This document shows positions 12,592 to 25,100 of a stretch of DNA of 64,000 bases, in pieces. Both the position numbers and the translations under genes were made by a program. This stretch comes from Ceratodon purpureus (taxonomy: Eukaryota; Streptophyta; Bryopsida; Pseudoditrichales; Ditrichaceae), in the NCBI GenBank assembly GCA_014871385.1, contig CM026421.1:16227048-16291047 (forward strand), read 5' to 3'. How positions within the stretch are numbered: position 1 is the first letter of the stretch; each line of letters opens with the position of its first letter. Under the pieces are notes generated by a model that ran no database searches, was not told the origin of the DNA, and saw nothing but the letters and a program-made list of their open reading frames with translations.

Positions 12592-13441
12592 ATGAGTAAT
12601 CCAGAGTCGTCACCAGTGGTATCGCTGGGGGGGAAAACAGGGGTCACAATTTCAGCTCCTGCAAGCAGACTGGCCACTCCCCCGGCACTTCTTCCATCTG
12701 CACCCCAGCCATGGAGCACCAGCATCTTCGCTTGCTACAAAGACATCGGTAGCTGTAAGCATTCACATCACATGCACCCCAGATTGACTTTGCTTCCCAA
12801 GCTCACACATTACATAATACATTTACCCACGGACAAGATCATGGCATCAATCACATGTCTCCTTCCATGCGGGGGATTGATTTCACAAAATGGGTGCAGG
12901 TTGTTGGACCATGTTCTGCCCGGCAGCAACGTTTGGCACGCTTGCCAACGCCCTCGACAACAAGAAAGGTTTGCCCAGAACCTACTTCTGAGACCTAACT
13001 TTTCTTTAAGAAAATCTTGAGAGATGGTGGTTATGCTTTGGGTGGTGAATCATGGTCACACCCTAAAAAGGTTTTCGTGAATGGCAAGGCCTATATTCTG
13101 TGGACAGGCGCTGACAAGAACAATGATGATCTGGGTCATGTGTGGGAATTAGCGAAGGAACCAAAGCAAATTGCTGCACTTATTTCCTGAGGCAGTTCTG
13201 CTGTGCAACCGCTAGTCTCTCATCCAAGTACCGCGCCCGAATCAGGGAGAAGTATAATCTCATGGAGAAGCCGTTGTCCGACTTTGCCACCCATTGCTTT
13301 CTCCCACAATGCGCCCTTTGCCAGGAGTATCGTGAGCTCAAAAGATTTAAAGTCGAGCTTGGTGAATGCCCATCTCTACCAGCAATCAATCACTACTTGC
13401 TTCACCACATTGTTGCGAATTTGGCAAACCAATCACTGTAG
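12592..13441 (+). CDS. PLAC8 / cell-number-regulator type cysteine-rich protein
   Basis: Three exons (12592-12754, 12900-12968, 13158-13441) give 171 aa. After a Pro/Ala-rich N-terminus the protein reads WSTSIFACYKDIGSCCW, then FCPAATFGTLANALD, then KYRARIREKYNL, then CALCQEYRELK. These are the successive signatures of the PLAC8 (DUF614) domain, including the terminal CALCQEYREL block. Family members are small plasma-membrane proteins linked to metal tolerance and organ size. The second family cysteine in the CPC motif is replaced here (CPAA). The usual Arg-Gly and Gly-Trp tail after the CALCQEYREL block is absent. Splice phases fit exactly (1 then 1). The long frames on other strands are shadows. 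A recent pseudogene cannot be excluded, because the tail is atypical. Confidence 0.7.
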
Positions 13442-14547
13442 AATCACGTTTTTGGGAATTGTGGTGTGCAGGGAGTAAAGCTCCGCCTTCACAATCTATG
13501 AAGAAATGAAGTTTAAGACACCAGTTGTTGTTCAAAAGTGTTACGCGAGCCTTGCACGAGTCTACCGTAGCTGAAGATGGGTCCATTGTGTGGCTCACCA
13601 CTAAACCTGGTGGTCCTCTGATCTCTTCTGCTGGACCTTCAACGTCTTCTGGGCTTCGACCAGTTACAAGATAATAATATGGTAGACCTCTAATTCTCTG
13701 CCGTCTCATATCCACATCATCATCATGCTGAGTACAATCGACTTCGCTAGTCATGGATTGAAGATGTTGCTGCTACCCTCTAGAGGCTACTGAACTCAAT
13801 CCGGGAATCGATATGAGAAAGGTGAGATGATGATGCCCATATCATGCGTACTAATACAAATTGACTTAAATCAACAACTGGCAAAGTAGGACTTTGGCCT
13901 GGTTCACTTTAGGTTCACCAGGTTGCACAGACATGGTTTGTATGTTTTCGCTGATCACATTTGCACCAGAATACGGCTTAGACTATAGGTAGTAGGCTTA
14001 AGACTGCCTTTACATCGAATATCAAGCCGTTGAGACACTCTTTCAAGTTCTGACAATATGGATCTCAAAATGACATATCCTGACCTTGTAACAAGAGATG
14101 ATACACATTGTTGAAAATTAATATTTACATGTAAGAAACTTCAGAACTGCCACAGAAACCAGATGGATAATATCCATCTTAAGCGGACGAGATATGGTCA
14201 AGTCTGTGAAGTGAAAGCACTTTCCAAATCCGAATGACACTCAGAAGAACTATTCTAGAACGAAGCACCTCAGCTGTTATGTGGTAAGTTATAACATGTA
14301 TAGTATGTCCTAGTGTAAACAAAGGTTTGATGTCACGTGACACTCACCCTCAGTACTGAATCATGAGGTGCTCGTCCTTGGAACAAACGAGTACCTACTT
14401 GGTACACCAGCTTTGTGACCTTGTCAATCATGACCACGTTAGAAACTTCTACAGCTCAATCACAAACTTCGGTACACCATCAATGTTGACTTATTCTATA
14501 ATTCTTCAAAGAAAATTGAATGATTGAAGCGTGAATAGGCTCCTCTG
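13442..14547. other. intergenic, between convergent PLAC8 and ethylene receptor genes
   Basis: It should hold both 3' UTRs. The minus-strand frame at 13386-13754 overlaps the PLAC8 3' end and has no recognisable domain. I saw no repeat structure. Confidence 0.45.
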
Positions 14548-17500
14548 TTAGGAATCACCTTCTCTGTGGTTATTGCTGTTCAGCTCTCTCTTTGGGGGCA
14601 TCAGTAGTTGAGGTGCAGGGGAGTCTTCACGGGAGTCTTCGGATGTGTCTTTGCTTGATCCACCTTCATCCACAGTCTCACTCCTTGGTTGAGGCGCAAT
14701 GTCGTACCTAGACATTTGATTGCTTGATCCAGCTTCATCTGTGTAATTACTTGCTAATTGAGATGGAGTGTCGAACTCATCATGAAAATTGACTTCTTCA
14801 TGAAAGTCCACTAATTTAGCCAATTCAGATTTCAAAAGTTCCAAATTGATAGGCTTCATCAGGACGTAATCCATGCCCACTTCGAAACATCGCTGTCGAG
14901 TTTTTGTGTCAGAGTTGGCAGTAAGTGCGGAGATGACAGGCCTTTTTGTCCTCCCAAACTTTCTAATTATCTCGGTTGCAACCGCGAACCCATCCATCTA
15001 CAAGAATTAGGCTTTGCTCAGTATCCCCGACGTAACGACCAAGACTTTGAAGTGAAAGCTTAAGTGACACAAAGTCTCCGTGATTACAAGTATTGTGTTC
15101 CACCTCCCATGATTAAAAGTATTGTGTAACAGAGAATGTTATACACCTCCCGTGCAGTGTGAACTTCTCGCATTAATTTCTTGTCAAGCAGGTCATCTGA
15201 GGCTCACGACATGCCTTTCCGGATAGAACATCGTTACTTGCTACCTATGTTAAGCATTCATTTGAGTGAATCCTCTGGTTGGTAGAAAGAGTATTCTGTG
15301 TTAACACATGAAAGAATAGCTCACCTCAGGCATGCAAAGATCCAAAAGGATGACTTGGAACTCGGAGGGTCCTTTCTCAGTAAGGATGTCCAAGCACTTC
15401 TGACCAGAATCCAACACTGTTGACTTACATCCAATAGTGTCGAGCAGCCGCCGGGTAACAATTCGATTGATCGGGTTGTCGTCCACAACCATGACCTTCG
15501 ACAAACATGAGGAGAAGCAAATCAATGAGCATATACATTCGGATACAGAATGGCTTAACCAGAGGAAGATAAGAAAAAAATCAATTAACAGGGGTGTTCT
15601 ACGATATGGCATGAAAATATATTTGTTCGCAGTTAAGGAGATAAACTATTATGCACTGCAGCAGAGGTTTGTGAAGTCAGAGAAGAAAAGTAAACCTTTA
15701 AGTCCTTCAACTCGGATGGAGTCGCCTGCTCCAATCGAGGGCTGTTACGTTTTGGCTTCGCGCTCTCAGGAATGCCAATAGAAATATACATTTTGCATGT
15801 TGTTCCCTTTCCTAGTCCCTCACTCTCCAGCCATACTTTCCCACCCATCAACTGCAGTAGCACTTATAACTTTGCGTCAGAAATCGATACTTATGAAAAT
15901 GGCACACATGCTATTTGTTATCTTGTGAAGTAGAACATGATTGATAACCTCCAGTTCAGCTATTTAGACTGTCAAAGCATAAAGTGAGACGTTGAAGGGT
16001 TTGCAAGGAAAGTACAAGATGAATGTTTTGGAATAAATATTACCTCCACAAATTTTCTGGAGATGGCAAGACCCAAGCCCGTGCCTCCGAAGTTTCGAGT
16101 AGTGCTACTATCAGCTTGGACAAACTTATTGAATAAACGTGGCACATCCACGGCTTTGATGCCAATACCAGAGTCTATTATGTCAACATGCAAGTAGCGG
16201 TGTTCCAACACTCTCCTGGGAGTCAGTGGCTGGTCACTTTTCTGGGTGACACTCATGGAAGGAGCCTTGTCTCCCATGTGTACCGAAACGCGTACTTCTC
16301 CTTCCAGAGTAAACTTGATTGCATTCCCAATCTGTAAGATTCAAACCCGTGCAACTCAGAATAAGTTGCTTATTTTAAAGCCGACATTTTACACATTGTA
16401 GTGTCAAATATGTTTTTAATTCGAATTTGCAGGGACAAACAATAACCATCAGAGTTATTCTGTTAACGAGAGGCCTCACCACATTAAGCATGACTTGTAA
16501 AATGCGGTTGCTGTCTCCCAAGACACTCTCTGGAAGGTCTGGCGGCAAGGACATGACCAAGGAGATTCTCTTCGAAGTGGCCAATGGGCGAACTATGTTT
16601 TCCACCTCCCGTAGAAGGTTGGGGAGTTGGAAAAGGCCAATATCTAAAGCGAGTCCACCTGTTTCAAGCCTGGAGAAATCAAGAATGTCATTGATCAACG
16701 AAGAAAGAAGGCCACTGCTCTTACTCATAGTTTCTATCATGGCCCGTTGGTCGCTGTCAAGCTCAGTTCTCAAGAGAATAGAAGTGAGAGCTATGAGGGA
16801 ATGCATAGGCGTCCGCATCTCATGATTCATTACAGCGAGGAAGTCATTACGAGCAGCCACTGCTTCCTCTGCTTCCATCCTTGCAATTTGAAGAGCCAAA
16901 TTCTGAGAAAGCAGCTGGTCCCGTGATTTTATTGACTCCTCCAGTACTGTTGCATGGGAAAGTGCAACGGCAACCTGAATCACGACATAAAGATAATGAT
17001 TTTCAGGCAATACTGTTACATTCAGAGAATTTTGGTGCACTCCTTGAGCGATGCTAAGAGAAACTTCCCTATCAAGGAAATCAAGTTACACATGGCAAAT
17101 CCAACTCGCTCCAAAAATCCTACGTACCCATCACTTAAGAAGGTCTTCAACTCACAATCGGAACTCAAAAGAACTGCAGATATTTGGAAAGAACAGAAAT
17201 CATTAGAGTTATCTGGCGTCCCACACATCGACAATATTGCAGACCGGAGCCGTTTGCAAATAAAATTCCTAATTCCTCATACTATTCAGGAGTTGGATCT
17301 GCAGCAATAACCTGGCCTGCAATCGCTGTGACCACATCCAATTCATCGTCAAGCCATTTTCTCTCTGGATCACAAGGTAAGATAAGAACTAGCAAGGCAT
17401 AAGAGGACGATGCTGCATCAATTTGACCATTCGCAAGATCACCATTCGCAAGATCCAAATCTTTGGTCTCTTTAAAGTTTGAAGTACTCATATATGGAAG

Positions 17501-19196
17501 CCTCACGGCTACAACACGGTCTTCCCATTTGAAGTCATCCGTGTCCGGACAGTTGTGTTTTCCGACGAGAGAATCTGGAGGAACAAGCACAGCTCCTTGC
17601 TGGCTTAGAACCTACACCGAGCACACAGAAGTCACTTGAACCACCTTCTAGCACCTGATTAATGCACTCCCAAATAAAATCTTAAACAGTGTACTCCAAA
17701 CATGGTGCTGATCATAGAGCATGAGTTCTATCCTGACTTCAGACACTAATTTTGCTCCTTATGAGACGATGAACACTACTCGATTGACTAAGTGATGAAA
17801 AGCCATTTCGCCAAATGATAACTCTTACATATAGGACCCCTGGGTCAGCTCGGGGGATGGTGTGAGGAACTGCAGACGTAACAGTCATCTCCTCCAGGTC
17901 ATGGGTGAGCTGGAAACTTTCGCCACTCTCATTGGGCATCCAGATATTGCAATTGTTGAGCTTCAGAGTCTGAGCCAGCTCCACGAGGGTAGTTTTCAGG
18001 ATTGTATGTCGATTAAGTGTACTTCGAATTTCACTCGTTAGCATGCGTACATATTTTCCTGTCTCCTCTTTCTTCTTCATAACTCCCACTTTCTTGTTTA
18101 GTTCTGCAGTCTAGGAAGCCCCCTCCATTGACAACACAGTTCTCAGATTCTGCAGCTTTCCACGTCTACAGATGTCATAATGTGGCCTCTGCTCTGTCAT
18201 CCTTCCAAACCCGAAGGTTTATTCTGATAACATAACCTATCCTGGGTGGCAAAGAGCAGAATCTCATGAATTACAAATTATTGAGGTTTACCTTTTTAAC
18301 AAGATACAGCTCGTTCTTTTTCACACTTAAAATTTCAGGAATAACCCAACTGAGGGTCACGGCTGTAGCGCAGGACACAAAAGCGGTGGTTACTTTGAAA
18401 AATGTCATTGTTCGGGTTGCATCTGCTGCGCTTGCTTCGAAAGTCCAAATATTCATAACATGCGTTAGTCCACAGAGGACAATAAAGGCCCCGAACTCAG
18501 CTATCACCCACTTGTATGGAAAGACCTGCACACCAAATTGTATACCATTTGTCATGGCAGATCTGGGCACATACTGAGGATCTGCCAAAATCCTCAGATG
18601 TTCCAAGAGTGGAGCATCCTCACGGCCACAATTTGCTGTATTTCCTGCAAGAAGATGTGTGCAAAATTGCAGAGCTGGCATTGCATAAAGTACTGCAGTG
18701 CATTCCTACTTAGGATCGATATGAAACACACTCAAGAACAATGCAGGATCAGTCAAGCAAATGCCTTTGCTTGCTTTCCAGAGGAAGATCAAAGGGCAAT
18801 TTGACGATTGTATTGGTCACAGTAAATATTACCTCATACCTGTGCTTTATAGATGAAAAAAAGGAGCTCAACAGGGATCGAGAAGTATGCCAGCGCTATG
18901 AGTATGTCGGAAACAAACTGCCACTGGATCATCTCCATATACCCTGGAATCAAAGGATGAGCAATCACGCAGCTGTGGCATTTTGAAGAGGCCTCGAGGA
19001 CCATCGTCGTGCACGGCTCCACACAGTACTTCGTACTTGCATAATTTTCAAGGATCGGCAAATGGCCACCCTCGTCGACTCGCATGATATTCGCAGGGAA
19101 GAACTTTCTCCTCATCACTGCTGTTGCACCTTGAGGTAACATCATGAATAGAACGACGTGGAGTAGAGTCCACACTGCAACTACATTCCGCTTCAT
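14548..19196 (-). CDS. ETR: ethylene receptor, hybrid histidine kinase
   Basis: Nine minus-strand exons, all joined in phase 0: 18840-19196, 18292-18525, 17829-18110, 17312-17611, 16480-16974, 16044-16331, 15696-15851, 15325-15495 and 14548-14997, giving 910 aa. The sensor has a hydrophobic leader, then [19 protein letters not shown] and [12 protein letters not shown], so the copper-binding Cys (about 137) and His (about 141) are present. A GAF region follows (about 200-390). The kinase has the phospho-acceptor His in [11 protein letters not shown] (about 442) and the ATP-binding [14 protein letters not shown] and GGTGLGL boxes. The receiver has VVDDN, the phospho-acceptor Asp in [12 protein letters not shown] (about 756) and the Lys in MKP (about 809). 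It should sit in the ER membrane and repress downstream signalling until ethylene binds. The N-terminal extension and the roughly 95-residue Ser/Glu-rich tail make it longer than the 740-770 aa typical of flowering plants. The extra hydrophobic leader is like subfamily 2, yet all kinase residues are kept as in subfamily 1. Confidence 0.93.
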
Positions 19197-21800
19197 CGTG
19201 ACACTAATGGTTGCTGCTTGTTCCTCCTGGTTTCAAATAGAGAGTGTCTTTCCTGCCAATGACTAAAACTGCCCAGCTTCAGCACACAGCTGAGAATACT
19301 TCAGCAAATTGAATGAGTTCCAAGGTTTAGGTCCTGGAAGACTTTCCAAGTCTATATGGACATGATTTCCTCGGAACCAGTTCTCACGCGGTTGCTGCGA
19401 TATTATTAAACTCATTAAGCTCTTTGAACTCAGAAAATAAATAAAAGCGAGGACACTGGGAGGATAGGTCATCACCTGGGATTTTCTCATTCAGAACTGC
19501 ATATTGCCAGGTTTCCTTCACTCAAAACTTGTCATCAAACTGGTCCCCTATCTGCATTCGTAGAGCTACAACAGTCACCCATAGAGAAACCTGGAACTCA
19601 ATGCTTGTCATCGTCGCAAGAGGCCTGCAAGAGCCGCTGAAAAGCAGTGCTTTGTCCAGGGGGCGAGCAGGGACTCCTGCATAATAGGTTCGGTGTCCAG
19701 GTAGAGGCCGGCGTTCTGCATAAAAAGTAGAGGTATGTCAAGACTCTGCAGAAGAGGGTACTGTTACTCACGGTGTTGAAGTTGCCGTTGTGGGTCGAGG
19801 GTTAGGTTACTCCATGAGTGAAGCCGTCGATCGTTGCAAATTCTATGTCGTTACAACAATTCGGATGATGCGTGGGCAACATCCTCAATTCCGCTTCGTC
19901 TTCCTTACTAGTTGATGATTTCTGTTATAGTTCTCTAGTCTTTTAAACACGTGTGAGCGCATTTTTTCATAACTACATTCAGTTACTACCAAACCGAAAC
20001 CAAGACAACCGACGAAGAGGAGTTCACGTTCGTCTCCAAGGAGCTGTGGAGTCTGGACAATATTTGAAGCACCAATCAAGTGAAAGAGAGGCGAAATGTA
20101 AGTCATATCCACAGTACACACATGAGAAGAATGGGCCGATTTCTGTTTTCAAGAAACAATTGCAGGAGATCAAAACCAGAAAACCCTTGTTGAGAAGACA
20201 GAAGAAACTCACAATCATTGGACATGTTTTCAGCTCAAACTAATGCTAACTTGAACCCTGCCAAATGTTGAGAGAACTTTGCGACATGGGCTACATTGAA
20301 CAACAGTGCGAAGCCTCACCGCAACAAGGAGGTGAACGATGTCCGCTGTATTCCGCAGGCGTTGTTTCAAGCGCCATTCCAGCACTTGAAAGTTGGCCAC
20401 CTCGATGTGCGGTCGGGCTCAAATGTGCCGAGAATTCTTGGGAAGACAGGAGTCTTCAATATCTTTCCCCGACTTTTTCCATCACAATGTTGGCCACCAG
20501 GCTCTATGGATGGCGGATCTTGCCCTACATGTAAAACCAGTGGGACTATACCCATCAGGGCAAGCTTCTGAGTTGGAACTCTTGCACTTGGATTCCAGGA
20601 AATTTTCCGAAGGTGGTGTTCATGCATAATTGTGCAAGATTAGGTTACAAATGTTGTTTTCCTAGATTGCCTGATTTCAAACTCTTCGTAATTCCATTGT
20701 GTCAATAGCGATTCTTCCCCACGGTTCTTTCATCGCAGTGTCAAACACTATCCTTCGCATCAACGAATCCCTCAACGGCTCTGCATACAATTGATGATAA
20801 TCCAAAGAAAGAACTGGCAGAATGTTCACGAGGCGCATCCAAGGACCATCATGTAATTGAAACTGACCTCGGAAGACTGGTGACGCCAGAGGCCAATCAA
20901 GCCACCTCTTCACGACACTGGCTCCCCACTACCATCGACAGGGACTCGTCAGGAATCCAAACCGACGTACCCGCAACCACTGTAGCGCAACATTTATCCA
21001 CCACCTCCATAAAAGAAAAACCTACCAGACCAGATGCTGCACATGATGGGCACAGACACACTTGTAAGAGCACCATCATCTGATTCTGCAGAAAATTCGT
21101 CAAACCAGGCCGCTTGACCGGAATTCAAGACGGCCCGCCTCCCGAAGCCCCAATATTCTATACAAACCTTCACCATTAACCGCACACAACAGTGGATTGA
21201 TTACGCAGCCCACCCGAGAAGATAAAAACTACTTCCCCAGGTCCAGATACAATTGACTCACCTTATTCTATTTGCTCTTATCGCATTGCTCCCTCACCGG
21301 GTTCCTGCTTTGATTCGCCCTTCGCTCTTATCACAACACCACCTAACTTAAGTCCCTCTTCAGATGGCACCCAAACCATATCACATCACCATAACACATT
21401 CCAGGGAATCATTCCCTAATCCCTCCACATCCCAAATGACTCACCCACCTGCAGTAACTCCCCTCACACATCCCACATTTTCTTATCCAATCTCTGTCGA
21501 ACTCTTTCCCATGAACAACCCCAAAATTCATGACCCATTATTATTATTTTCCATTTTCGACACCAGCTTTCCAGCTACAGATAAAAACGAAAATCAGAGA
21601 GATTTTCCAGTCCATTGCAGATTCAGGATATGCGAAGTGGGATGTGAAGATGGGTAAGAAAAGAGATGAATTCGAACCTGGAAGTGAGGCGAGGGAGGGG
21701 GTGAGGCTTAAACCCTAAACCCTGGATTCGGGGGAAGGACTGCGTCATGTCACGTCCAGTCACACACCACATGAGGGAGGGCTTCAAGGGGCATTCACAG
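19197..21800. other. divergent upstream region between the ethylene receptor and ATIC
   Basis: About 2.9 kb separate two divergent start codons. Many short frames exist on both strands (for example 20677-20913 minus and 20296-20571 plus). None shows a family signature, and I could not chain them by splice sites. Some may be spliced 5' UTR of the receptor. I see no supported gene. Confidence 0.4.
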
Positions 21801-21814
21801 ACGGAATATTAGAA

Positions 21815-21852
21815 GAGACAGGCAGACAGACAGAGACAGACAGACAGGCCAC
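21815..21852 (+). repeat. CAGA-type microsatellite
   Basis: Repeated AGACAGGCAGACAGACAGAG steps lie about 260 bp upstream of the ATIC start codon, inside its probable promoter or 5' UTR. Confidence 0.8.
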
Positions 21853-22041
21853 TGGCACAGAGGGACTCGTCACGGCGCAGATGAGCTCCAGAGAGAAGAT
21901 AGAGAGAGAGAGACACTGACGGATACCCTCGTGAGGCAGTAGAGGCCCTTCCCTTGGGGAGGTTTCTGTCCTTCAACGTTACCCCGTTGCCACGCCCGCC
22001 TTTACATTCACGCCCAGCCCAGCCCAGTCAAGGCGACAGCA

Positions 22042-22098
22042 GGGAGAGAAAGAGAAAGAGAAAGAGAGAGAGACAGAGAGAGGGAGAGAGAAAGGGCG
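22042..22098 (+). repeat. GA-rich microsatellite in the ATIC 5' leader
   Basis: An uninterrupted purine tract of GAGAGAAAGAGAAAGAGAAA type ends about 10 bp before the ATG of ATIC. Such GA tracts are common in plant 5' UTRs and serve as GAGA-binding promoter elements in some genes. A similar tract precedes the SCYL1-like gene at 27510-27552. Confidence 0.85.
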
Positions 22099-22106
22099 AG
22101 GTAGCC

Positions 22107-25100
22107 ATGGCGATGGCCGTCACTTCTTCTGCTCATAGACTCGTCGCCGCTGCGTCTCTCGCGCTCTCCTCGTCGTCCTCTGCCTCCGCCCAGCAGCCCC
22201 GCCGTGCGCTCCTCATGGCCGCCTCCCGAAGCTCCCACGTCGGAGGCGCGCGGGACCTCCTCTCCGCCAAGCAGCGCATCTCGTCGTCGTCCTCTGCCAA
22301 GGCCGCGGCGCCCCGCGCCTCCGCCTCGGGCACCGTCAATGCGTCGCCCTCCGCCGCCGTGTCGCCCTCTGCGTCCAGCCAGGGCGCCACTAGCCAGGGT
22401 GCGACACAACTCCCACCTGCCTGAATTCTCCTTCTCCAGTTGTGGGTTTGGGTTTCCGATGGGCTTAGTCTGGAGATGACATTCCCTTGCATTGGGAGCC
22501 GGAGTTTTATGACTTGAAGCGCCGTTTGCTGTGATGAATTCACTCTGTGTGTGTTTGTGTGCATGTGTTTTCGATGGTGCATTGGTTTTTCTTTCCTTGT
22601 TTTGTCATACTTTTGATTAGTTTTTGGTTTTTTGTTTCATGGCAGGAGTGAAGCAGGCACTCATTTCGCTTTCTGACAAGCGCAACCTTGAATTGCTTGC
22701 CAAGGGGCTGGGCGACCTCGGGTGAGCTTGCTTTTGGGACAGTGGGTTTGCGCATTTGGACAATGGGATGGAATTTCCAGGAGTGGGAAAGTTTTCTAGT
22801 TGGGAAGGTGATTGGTGTTTGTAGCTTGGGGGTGAATTGCAGAGAGTGATGTTTAGTTTTTATGTTTCGTGCAGATACAAATTGGTGTCTACAGGTGGGA
22901 CTGCTACAGCTCTTGAGAAGGCAGGGTATTCTGTTACAAGGGTTGAAGAGCTAACTTCGTTTCCGGAAATGGTAAGCATCTCTGACGGGTTTTTCCCTTC
23001 CTAGCTAATTGCACAGTGTTTGGCAAGTTAGGTTCTCGTTCAACCTGGACTAGTCCTCGCCTTACAGCATTCAATATGGTTCTAGATGCTTCGGGGCTTG
23101 GTAGAAATCGCTCTTCTAGGGGAAGCCTGTATTGCGCAGGAACCCACGGCAATTAGTCGCTTCTATCGTCGCGGGTGTTTTGTTTCTGGAATAGGTTAAG
23201 CGGTTTGAGATCAGCATTTTAAGTATGTAGCTAAGAGCATGACATCTTGAACTCATTCTTGTTGATTATGTTTGCTTCCATTAGCTCGATGGGCGTGTGA
23301 AGACATTGCACCCGGCAGTTCATGGCGGTATTTTGGCAAGGCGAGACATGCAGCCTCACATGGACGCACTCCAGCAACATGGAATTGGTATGCTTTTTGT
23401 CAGCTTGTAGTAAACATAGATTTTCATAGCCCTCTTTCGTTGAGGATGGAGTTGCGGTTCTGCACTGAAAGTTTCTACTTCTACGCCTCAGGGCTTTTTC
23501 CCATTGCAGTAAGTTCTGGAACGTGGGATTGCTTTGTTAACCTTTCGTGCGTTGTTTATTTTTTCTATTTTTTCAGGAACCATCGATGTGGTGGTCGTGA
23601 ACCTGTACCCTTTTTACAGCACTGTGACATCCTCAAATGTAGATTTCGAGACAGGGGTGGAGAACATTGACATTGGAGGACCATCTATGATCAGAGCTGC
23701 GGCGAAGGTATGGTAGTTCTTGTGTATTGGAGCATATCGTGATTGAGTCCACAAGCGTGCCACATCTGTCGACTTACTTGATTTCCAGTTCTTTTTTGTA
23801 TCTGAACCCGTCGAACTCTTAGCTGTAACATTTGTTCATGTTTTCGATCACTCTGTTACCCTTGATAGTCGAAACAATCTCTTTGGTCTCTAGAAGTAGT
23901 GTTTTTGATGAGGCCATGATGACACTTTTTTCCCGAATACGAGGTATTGTGCCGTTGAGATGAGTTTAATAGTTCTGAGCCTCTTTGGATCATATTGACC
24001 ACATTAAATTTTGGTAATTTCTTTGCGTGATATTTTAAGTATTTACTCAAAGATGAAACAGTTTGTAGAGGAAAATTCATATTGTGTTTGGGCTGTGTTT
24101 ATTGGTTTCACGGTTCTTGAAGCAGTTTCTAGCTGTTTGAATTATATTGCAATTTGTGAGGCGTTTTCAGTCCTTCTTACTTATAATAGTTCAGAACTAA
24201 GAAGCGTACGCGGATTGGTTTTACAGAACCATAAGGATGTGATGGTGGTAGTGGATCCCGACGACTATTCAGAGGTTTTAGCAAAGTTGCAGAGCGGTGA
24301 TGATGGTGACAATAGCTTCCGGAGAAGATTGGCGTGGAAAGCTTTCCAGCACGCCTCATCCTATGATTCAGCTGTGGCCGAGTGGTTGTGGAAGCATCAG
24401 CGAGATGGTGGTATGATTATTGGTTCTCACCTTCGCTAAGTTGTTAGTCATGACGTGAAGTTAGAAGTTATCTTAACGCTTTGATAGTAACATTATTGTC
24501 ATTGCCCGATCCGAAGTTCACATGTAGGGTAGAAGCGAAGCATACACTCTGTTGCTGGTCTTTCATCCTTCGTATTCAAGGGTTTTGTTGGCAATCTTCA
24601 GAGGAAACGACGGACTTCCCACCAAGTTTGACAGTACCTCTGACTCTTAAATCCAAGTTGAGGTACGGTGAAAACCCACATCAGAGGGCTGCTTTCTATG
24701 AAGACAAATCATTGTGTGAATTTGGAGCAGGAGGCATTGCCACCGCAGTGCAATACCATGGCAAGGTGCGTACCTCAGAAGTTGGTCTGCTTTCATTATC
24801 TTTGATTATACACTGGAACTTTGCAAAATTATTTCAGCCGGTGCTGTTGAGAATTAGGTTTTGTGAATAGGGAATTCTAAAACATTCGTGATCTGCAGGA
24901 AATGTCGTACAACAACTATTTGGATGCCGATGCTGCCTGGAATTGTGTATGCGAGTTCAACAATCCCACATGTGTGGTGGTGAAGCACACGAATCCCTGT
25001 GGGGTTGCCTCTGTTGGACCAAACCAAGGTCTTCTGGAAGCTTATCGTCTTGCAGTGAGGGCTGATCCTGTCAGTGCATTTGGAGGCATTGTCGCTTTCA

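Noticed and set aside
20265..20913. A possible gene between the ethylene receptor and ATIC
   Set aside because: Several frames on both strands overlap with similar lengths, none with family motifs or compatible splice sites.
22008..22582. Long minus-strand frames over the first ATIC exon
   Set aside because: They are shadows of the GC-rich transit-peptide exon and GA tract; the plus-strand frame joins the conserved enzyme in phase.
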